DNA from: Athripsodes cinereus
Taxonomy: Eukaryota > Arthropoda > Insecta > Trichoptera > Leptoceridae
NCBI GenBank assembly: GCA_947579605.1
Contig: OX388307.1
Coordinates: forward strand, 18,701,237-18,765,236
Direction: 5' to 3'
Length of the DNA stretch: 64,000 nt
Positions 52,201 through 61,200 of the stretch are shown here, piece after piece. The translations under genes were made by a program, and so were the position numbers. A model generated the notes under the pieces. That model was not told where the DNA came from and made no database searches. It saw nothing but the letters and a program-made list of their open reading frames with translations. Each line of letters starts with the position of its first letter. Positions within the stretch are counted from its first letter, which is position 1.

Positions 52201-55200
52201 TACAAATAATCAACTTTTAGGTTCAAATTTCCATCGCTTTTATTCAACTAAACATAAATATTTCTTATGTCCACATTAACATGACAATATACAATAAAAC
52301 AATGTATAGTTCTCCTAATTTTAGTGGACAAAAGTTACACTATAAAGTGTTGAAACCTATTTTTATTTGATTGTGCAGATAGATGCCTATATAATGAGGA
52401 ATTAGTTATTTACTCTCATTGCATAGTATGAGAAGGGTCTTATTTTACAATTTTCCTAACATACATACAGTAGAATTAGATTATAAAACATTGTTCAGTG
52501 GTGCTGGTTGAAAATAATTGTGTGAATTTGTCTGCAAGACAATTATTTTAACTATTTTCCTGAAACTATTTGTTGCATGAAATATGTACCAATGATTATT
52601 TGAATAGGATTTTTTTTAATATTAAATATTGCATCTAGATATTTGTTAGCCTGTTTGTAAAGTGTTTAGACTTCTGATTGTCATGTCAGTGTTAGTTAAA
52701 CTACTCGCCTAAATCACCTTAATAATACATCTACAAGCTATTACTTAGTATAATTGTGTGAGGAGTAAATTTGGGTGCGTAATAAACTCAACCATTTAAA
52801 AAAAAGCTAATTCTTGTAATAACCAAATTTAGAGATCAAAACTTTTATTTTTTTTTAAATATACCTATTGTTTCTCAAAAATATAAAGATTATACATGCA
52901 ATAATTATGCTAGCTGATAACAGACAAATTAGTAGATCAATATTGATGTCTACTCAGTTAGTATGAGTATCTTACAGCTATGAATCATCACCATAATATG
53001 TAGTCAGGCCTCCTGCATTGTGCCCCTGTAACTTCTTTCATAATAATCTGACCATTAGGTTCGTGTACAACCCCTACTTCTTCTTCAACAAATAAATCTT
53101 AAATTTACACATGAAACTACTATATAAGGCTTAGAATATAATTATTATAGTAATATATACATGGTAGTTTCATGTGTTCCCTCCTCTATTATTCAATATT
53201 TAAAGGAAATCCACTCATTTTCTAGTGATCAGGGATATGTAACCTAGTACGATAGTTAATTATAAAAATAGCTTTGCCAGATTAATCTTTAAGATTAAAA
53301 CCGTTTAAGTTTATTAGTATTCTTACATTTTATGAAAACCTACTATTAAATTCTCATTATCTTGTAAATTTTCCATAGTTAGCATGATCATTAGAAATGT
53401 GTCCATAATATGATTTTTGATTTAACTCATGACAAACTTTTGCATGTTCAATATATTTTAATATACTCGTAGTAGCATTGTTATAAAATAATTATGTTGC
53501 ATGACATATTTATTCTGTAATTCTCTTCATATACTAAAAAATTAATAAGGATACTAAAATTTTAATGAGATTCTAATAACCCGTACTTATCAAAATTACT
53601 TTATAACCTTTTGTATTATTTATGTATTCATTTATAGAAAGTTAATAATATCAATTACCCAAATAAAAAAGCCTTCTAGTCATTCTTTTTCAAAGCAACC
53701 AGGGTGTATAATCTACAGCACAGATTTCTAATAAACATTTGTGTGTTTGTTGTGTATACAGATATAAAAAAATCAAAGTATTTTTGAAAATTTGACCTGT
53801 AGTTCCATAATTATGGTCCTTTAAAAAATTGTTTAAAATGATTTTCTTACAATGGTTTTTGTGAGAAGTTACTCTTTTTGTGACACATTGCCTTGTGTTA
53901 ATTTTCTTTGTTAATTCATTTCTATTGAACAGATAACTTGAAACTTCTCATTTCTGTACTCAACTCAATATAAAATCAGATATCAGTGTATAAAAATTTT
54001 TTTTTTTTTCATCTTCCTTAAAATTAGACTCAATCTTGAAAACATGCTGATTCCGAAGCTGTGACATCTAATCATAGGAATAATGTTTGCCTTCATAAAA
54101 TTGTATTTAATACAGATTTTAATGAATTTGACCAAATCAACCTATTTAATTAACCCGTTTTTAATGGTGCTAATGGACTCAGTGAGAAGTGAAGAATTTT
54201 ATTCTAGCTGCAGGCTGTTTTGTTTGCATGTAAATTAATCTTAAAGAAAATTAATTTCATGACAAAAATTACTATTGAATATTGAATATCTGGTGATTTG
54301 TTCTCTTTTTTAAAAGGTTTTTCTGCTTATTCTGGTGGTGGGAAATATTAAATTCAAAATAATACAGAGTGTGGCTATTTACGAACTAAACACAATATAT
54401 ACATTTCAAAAATAAAAATAACCCTATTTAGTCAAACTCACACAAAACTTTTCATGTATTTTAAACTTTGTTAACACAAAAAAATTAAATAGCGAGTTTT
54501 TTTGGCAAAAGTATCATTTTTGAATAGTATGTCCCCATCTACACAAAGGTAGTTAGTTCCTGAATACTTTGCAGGTGGTGTGTTACGTACTGACATTCCG
54601 GATGCTGGAGATTCAGAGGCTCCTCTTCCTGGGGAGAAAGGGGAACACGGATCTATTGGGGCTGTCAACCCATCCCACGATGAATATATTTCCAATGGCA
54701 ATGGCAAGTTAGCAGACATCAAGGCAATAGAAAAACCTGACACGGCAGTTTAAGTGCTTATTTAAATAATTAATTGTGAAGATTATGAACTGAATAAATA
54801 CAATATTATTGTAATGTAAAGAGACATTTTCAATGTGTTTTGTTATTTTATATTTATTCATCAGTTGAATCTCCAGCTACACTGCCATCAATTTGGAAAT
54901 AATATACGCGTATTTGTCTCTGTAATAAATATTATATAATAATATGATATAAACTTTCAATGATTTTAATAAATTGAGTACTTATTCAATGTTTTACACA
55001 TATTTCGTACATTTTTTACTAAACTTCCTTTAAATGTTTTTACAAATAAATTTATACAATGTACATTTTATATGTTGGTTATTTCAAGTTTTGATAAATC
55101 ATTTACAATATTATAAATAAGTTTACATTTGGGTAATATTAGTTTTCGATAGGTAAATGTATTTTATTTTAAGTAGATAATTCCGATGATGAATTGTTTT

Positions 55201-58200
55201 ATCTAGCGACTAGACACTGAATCTCAATATATTAACATTTACATTGTGATACAATAATAATATTATTATTCGGAATGATGTCAAATGGATACGTATGACA
55301 TAAATGTTTTAATATGTAAACCTCATACCTTTTGCATATATTATTATAATCTCTTTTAAATTCCTACAACATCTCGTCTATACGTTTGAAAAGTTTTAAA
55401 AAGTATAGAATTGTACTTATAGTGTAAATATTTTTTATTTTATTTTATATTTAATTCTTATAGCAATCTTTTAGTGATTGTTGCATTTCGTTGATTGCAA
55501 TGATGCAATGGGGTAAGTGATTGTTCAGATGGTGAATACATCTGATACAAGACTGTAACACAATATTTTATTATAAATTTCCGTCACTGCCAAAATGTAT
55601 TTTACCTAAAAGCTTCTAAATATATCTTATCTCACTTTCCAACTACTGCTTAGAAATAAATTTAAATTAAAAAATTTGGAATCTCTTTTTTGCAAAAAAA
55701 AAAAAACAGTCATGGCAAATGTCAATTTTTTTTCTTCCTAAAATATGAGTTTAACAATACACCTTAAGGCTCTAGATACACCATAAACAGAAAGGGATTG
55801 AATTATTATTCTTTTTCACTAAGTATATATTATAGCAAGGTATAATTATGACATGATTATCGCTTAGAATATAAAGTCAATATTTTCAACTGACAGGTGA
55901 AAATTCTTGATAAAAATTCATGTTAAATTATTTTAGATATAACATTTATTTAGTACTTCCACTGTACCTTCATTAGTCGCGAGCTGGCTTTCAAGGGTGT
56001 CCGCCCCACCATCAGGCTAGCGTAAAATTTATTCTGCATTGTATTTCCATATTAGCTAATAAACTTTACGCTAACCTGATGATGAGAGCGGAAGCCCTTG
56101 CAAGCCGGCTCGCGACTAATAAAATTTATTCTGCATTGTATTTCCATATTAGCTAATAAATTTTAAGCTAGCCTGATGGTGGGAGCGGAAGCCCTTGCAA
56201 GCCGGCTCGCGACTAATAAAGTCACAGTGGAAGTACCTACTAAATTAATGTTTTATTTAAGACAATTTAGTTTAGAATGTATCCGTAGTGTAAAATAAAT
56301 TCCAATATATTTATTTGAAAGCTTGCAATAGGCGAACCTTCCTCTAACTTCTGCGTAACAATATTGATATTATTTAAAGATAATATATTTGTTAAGTGAT
56401 ATATATTGTAGTCTATATTATGTATAATATATTATAATAATTATAATGTCAGAGATCTGATGTAAGAACATTGTTATATTGCCATTAAAGAAGAGGCGTT
56501 GAATTGTATTTCCATATTAGCTAGTTGTTTTAATATAAATTTGTTGATTTTTAAGAGATCAGAATGTGATATGTTTTCTTCTAGGTGATTGTTGTCTCCT
56601 GGCATTCAGCATTCCACTATACATTAGATATTACATATTTTATTCTACACTCAACAGATATTTACATCAACAACATGAAAGTTTATAAAAATATAATATA
56701 TAGTTTATTTTGGTCTTTTCCCATTCATATTCAATTGTAAAAATAACTCATACATTTTATATTAATTATACTTATAGATATATGTATACAAACAAGTTAT
56801 GGATTTCTTTTTGAATTATTCATCAAATACATCCATTACCTTTTTCATAAAAAAATAAATTACCTTTTTATTGGTCTAAGGTTATTATGACTAAATTTAT
56901 AGATGCATAATTTTTAGTGGAGTATTAATTCTTCAATTTATGTGACAATTTTTGTGCAGGCAATAAAAATATTGAAGTATATGAACATATTTATGATATT
57001 AAGTAAATGCAATCTTGTCTATTATTCTCACTATATTTGTTTTATCATTTGTGATCACTTAGTTTTTCTTTTTATGTTAAAGTATGTTTATATTATAAAC
57101 TAAAATATCATAAGAAACTATATATGTATTATGTAAACATTTTGTAAAGTATAAGAACGTTGTAATGCCATGTTTCATGAATATTAATTAAGTATATTAA
57201 GAATCGGATATGAAATGGTAAATTATAATAAAACATTTTATCTTATATAAATGGTTGTTACCCTTCTAGCAGCTTTTGAACATAAACTTAATAAATTTCA
57301 TATAACTTGTTACCCATTACAATTTGTATCTTTATTTACTGAATTATATAAATAATGGGATTGATGTATATTTTTTTTAAGTAAATTCAAATTTACCAAC
57401 ACATGGCTTGTGTGTTGGTAAATTTTGCTTTCCAAACAAAAGTGGGAAATATATCTAGTATATTGTCTAATAAATATAATATTATCATTGTTTGATATAC
57501 CTGCTATGAAGGATTTTTATCAATTTTGCAGAATTTTAACTGATTGAAAATGTTTTCTATAATATAAGTTACAGTTAAATTAAATCTGCATGAAATATTT
57601 GGAAATAATATAAATGTGTCATCCATAATATGTAATGTGTTGTTTCAATAAAATCTTCCTATCATAACGATATAGAACGATATAGAATAAATATAAAATT
57701 ATCGAATCTTTGAAACATCCTTTGTTGGCTAAAATTAGCCATTAGTATGTACTTGTGATGTAACGAATGTGTGATTTTGGATATTCGCGAATGCGAATAT
57801 TTGTTGCCGACATTCGCGAATGCGAATAGCGAATACTTACTTGCTTAGATTTCTACAATATTGATCAATCATTAAAATTTCATTTCTATCTTTCCCCCTC
57901 ACCGAATTTTCAAAATAGTATAGGAATTTAAAATATTTCAAAACTCCTCGGTTTTCTTAGAGAACATTTTCTTGCAGTATCTTTTTCTACAATGTATCGG
58001 GTAAGTATCCGGTACTTTTACCGAATATTCGATACTTTATTACCGAAATAATATTCGCAAAACATTCGCATATTTTTTTGCGAATACGAGTGCGAATACT
58101 TTGAATTATGCGAATATTCACGAATGCGAATACGAATATTCGTTACATCGCTAGTATGTACCAGACTACTAAAGTATTTTTCTTCAATTTCTATCCACTA

Positions 58201-61200
58201 AAAATTCACATAGGCTATTTTATGGAGTCGCAGTTAATGATATATCTGATTTTAAATAATATCAATACTGCGTGACTGATGTGTAGTGCAGACCGTGCCA
58301 CACTTATTAGAGTATCCGTTGTTCCCCGTAGCATGCACTATGGAGGATATTTTTGATGCATCTCCACGTGCTGTGCGTTTCGCATAGTACCTACTGGAGA
58401 TCTGTCAGATAGGTTTTCTGAGTTTCGACATGAAAAATAAATATCAAAAATGAAGAATATAATTATAGTAAGGCTTTAAAAAGAAATAGCAGATAAACAA
58501 CAACAAAGTATTCAGCACAAATTTCACTACACTGGTTATAATGGTGAGTAGATATCATAACTCAGATATCTAATCAAGCAATCAAGCACTGGTCAGATAA
58601 AACTATGTAAGAGAATTTTTCTCGGCTCGGTAGTTAATTGTTTACCTAAATTGGTCCATGTTTATGATGATTAACAATATGGTAAAGGTTTAGTTTTTGA
58701 TTTCTATTGAACACTGACAACACCACTGAAAATATATATTCCAATCCAAACTAAGAACTTTTTCTAAACATTTTATCCTAAAAGATTTTATTTTACATAT
58801 CTGCACAATTTGGAAACTATAGTTGTAGGTAATTTAAAGTTTCTTTAAGTATTGTCTGTATGACCAATTGTTTGTTACTGACCATGTAATTATTTATAAA
58901 ATACTTTTACTTACAGATGGTGTTACAAAGAGTACAAAACAGAGACACGCTGGTGAAACGTAAGTAACATTATTTCTATATTCATATATCATGCAGTAGC
59001 TAATATGTTGCATGAAAATTTGTACATACTTATACATATGTTACCATAATGCATGCCTGGTATACACATTTACATGCATGAATTCAGTAAGTATTTGCTT
59101 CATATTTTCATCTACAGATCATAACATTATTCTCTGACATACTTGACTTATCATTTATTACATATTAAATTGCATGTATTATTAACAAATAAATTTTTTT
59201 TTTGGCTTTCTTTATATAAATGCATTTTTAGTTTAAAAAAAACAAACTAATTTCATTATTTATCTATGTATAGGTAGACAATCTTTATTTTAATATTTTC
59301 TTTTATCTTGAACTCCGGAGAGATATGTGAGAATGTGAAATATTATTCATTCAATTTTATTAATTATAGACTTATTTCTCCGGGATGAGAAAACTTCATG
59401 GTGTTTTTAATAATTATTTTATGTACTTACTTATATTTTTATTTTATTTTGACTAATTGCATGGTGCATGTTGTATGTTTATATGGGGGGATTTCTATTG
59501 TTCACATTGCAGAATTGAAACCAATGAAGAACTACTGCGACCAGCTCCTCCGATTCCACCAAAACACAATATTCCCGGAGGCTCTCCATCCTTCCACATA
59601 GATAGTGATGACAGTTTGAATGCTGTAGAGAGAGCGAGTCCTGTATATGGAATCAATAGACCAAACCCTCGAAGTTATAGCACAGATATTTACTAAACAA
59701 AAGCTCAATTATATCAGCAGCAATAAGAAAACAAATAAAATAATGAAATATAATAAATAAAATTTCATAAATGAAATTATATCATATTATATTTTAAATA
59801 AGGAGCATGCGGCAAATTATTGGTTTATCACTCTTTTTTTAAGTTTTCGATTGTCTTGTAAAAGGCAGGTGTTTGAAAAATATAAGACATTTTACATCTT
59901 AACAGCTGAAGTTTGCCACCCATCCTGAAAGTAGTAGTAGATATTTAAAATATTTTTTTTATGCTTGGTGGTATATTTCTCACTAAATTTCTAAAGTTAT
60001 TTTATAATTATTTTTAACTATGTATAATGTGTATTAATTTATGTAATAATTATTTATTTTTTCACCAAAGATTTTGTTTATTTAAATATACTTTATTTTT
60101 ATTTTATGATAATAACATTAGAATTAAGTTTTTATTGTTATATTTTAGAGTAAAAAGACTTAAAATTTATAATTTTAAAGTGAACAAATATTATCATCTT
60201 TACATGGGTAGATAATTAAGTTCTAAATCATTTTACTAAGAGTGTCCGTGTAACTTGTGCCAATTTTGTTTAGTATTTATGAAATAAATTAATCAAGCAG
60301 AAATAATTGCATTATGTCAACAAGATTTGTGAGATAAAAAAAATTATACAGTGGACCCCCGGTAATCTGACCTCTGCCTAATCCGACACGCTCTGTAACC
60401 CGACATAACTATTACAATATATTAATGATTTTTTTTTTTTGACAGGCTTTGTGTTGTCCAGTCAAAATGTTTGCTTTCTACCTAAAAAGTTTTGCCTATC
60501 AATATTAGTTGGAGCAAACTACACTTATCTCCCCGCAGAATGTGACTGAAATTTGAGATCTTACAGACCTTAACGTCCTTTAGCAGTTGTCTACTGGTTT
60601 GGCTCCCCTCAAAACCTCCAATTTGCTAACCAAATCTGTCCATGTTATGTTAAGCAATCTCCTGTGCAACTACATCTTGAATGTTTCCATCCGGTTCACA
60701 GTGCACTTTCAGAGTCCAAATCTCCGAGCCATACAGTAGTACAGACCATATCATTGGAAAATTCTCGCAGTATAAAATATTATTTTTCCGTAAAAATATG
60801 ATTCAATTATATTGGAAAATAATTAAAACTTATCGATATTTTCATTGTAATTTTTAATGCATGTGTTAGTTTTTAATAATAAACAATATTATAAACATTT
60901 TTTTGGAGTAATTATTTGGCAGAAAATGTATATATGCACCAACACATTGAAAATAGAAATCTTCTCATATATAAAAAATTACATACACTAATGCACTTGT
61001 AACTATCTCACAATATGTTTATAAAAATATTAATTCTGATTATACATGATTGTGTAGAAAGATGCTCTGGTATTAATTAATCATTATTTTAATCAATTTA
61101 ATCATTTTGTTATTAATTTAAATGAAGACAACCCATTTAATGTCAACGAAAAAAAAGATTTTCAATGTAATCCGTCACTTTTTGTGTATCCATCTTAAAT

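Larger units (their letters stand above)
50270..54574 (+). other. Fas3 intron before tail A
   Basis: 4.3 kb holding a hAT MITE (51047), a foldback (51977) and a short hairpin (53107). The rest is AT-rich. I found no further cassette exon, but a short one could be missed by eye. Confidence 0.75.
54754..58916 (+). other. Tail A 3' UTR and intron before the micro-exon
   Basis: The first part must hold the 3' UTR of tail A. Then come the duplicated foldback (55953-56236) and the hAT MITE 57753-58153 in AT-rich DNA. The UTR end cannot be fixed from sequence alone. Confidence 0.6.

Noticed and set aside
54471..54743. 90-codon ORF on -
   Set aside because: Antisense shadow of Fas3 tail A; the plus strand has acceptor, phase, stop and poly(A) signal.
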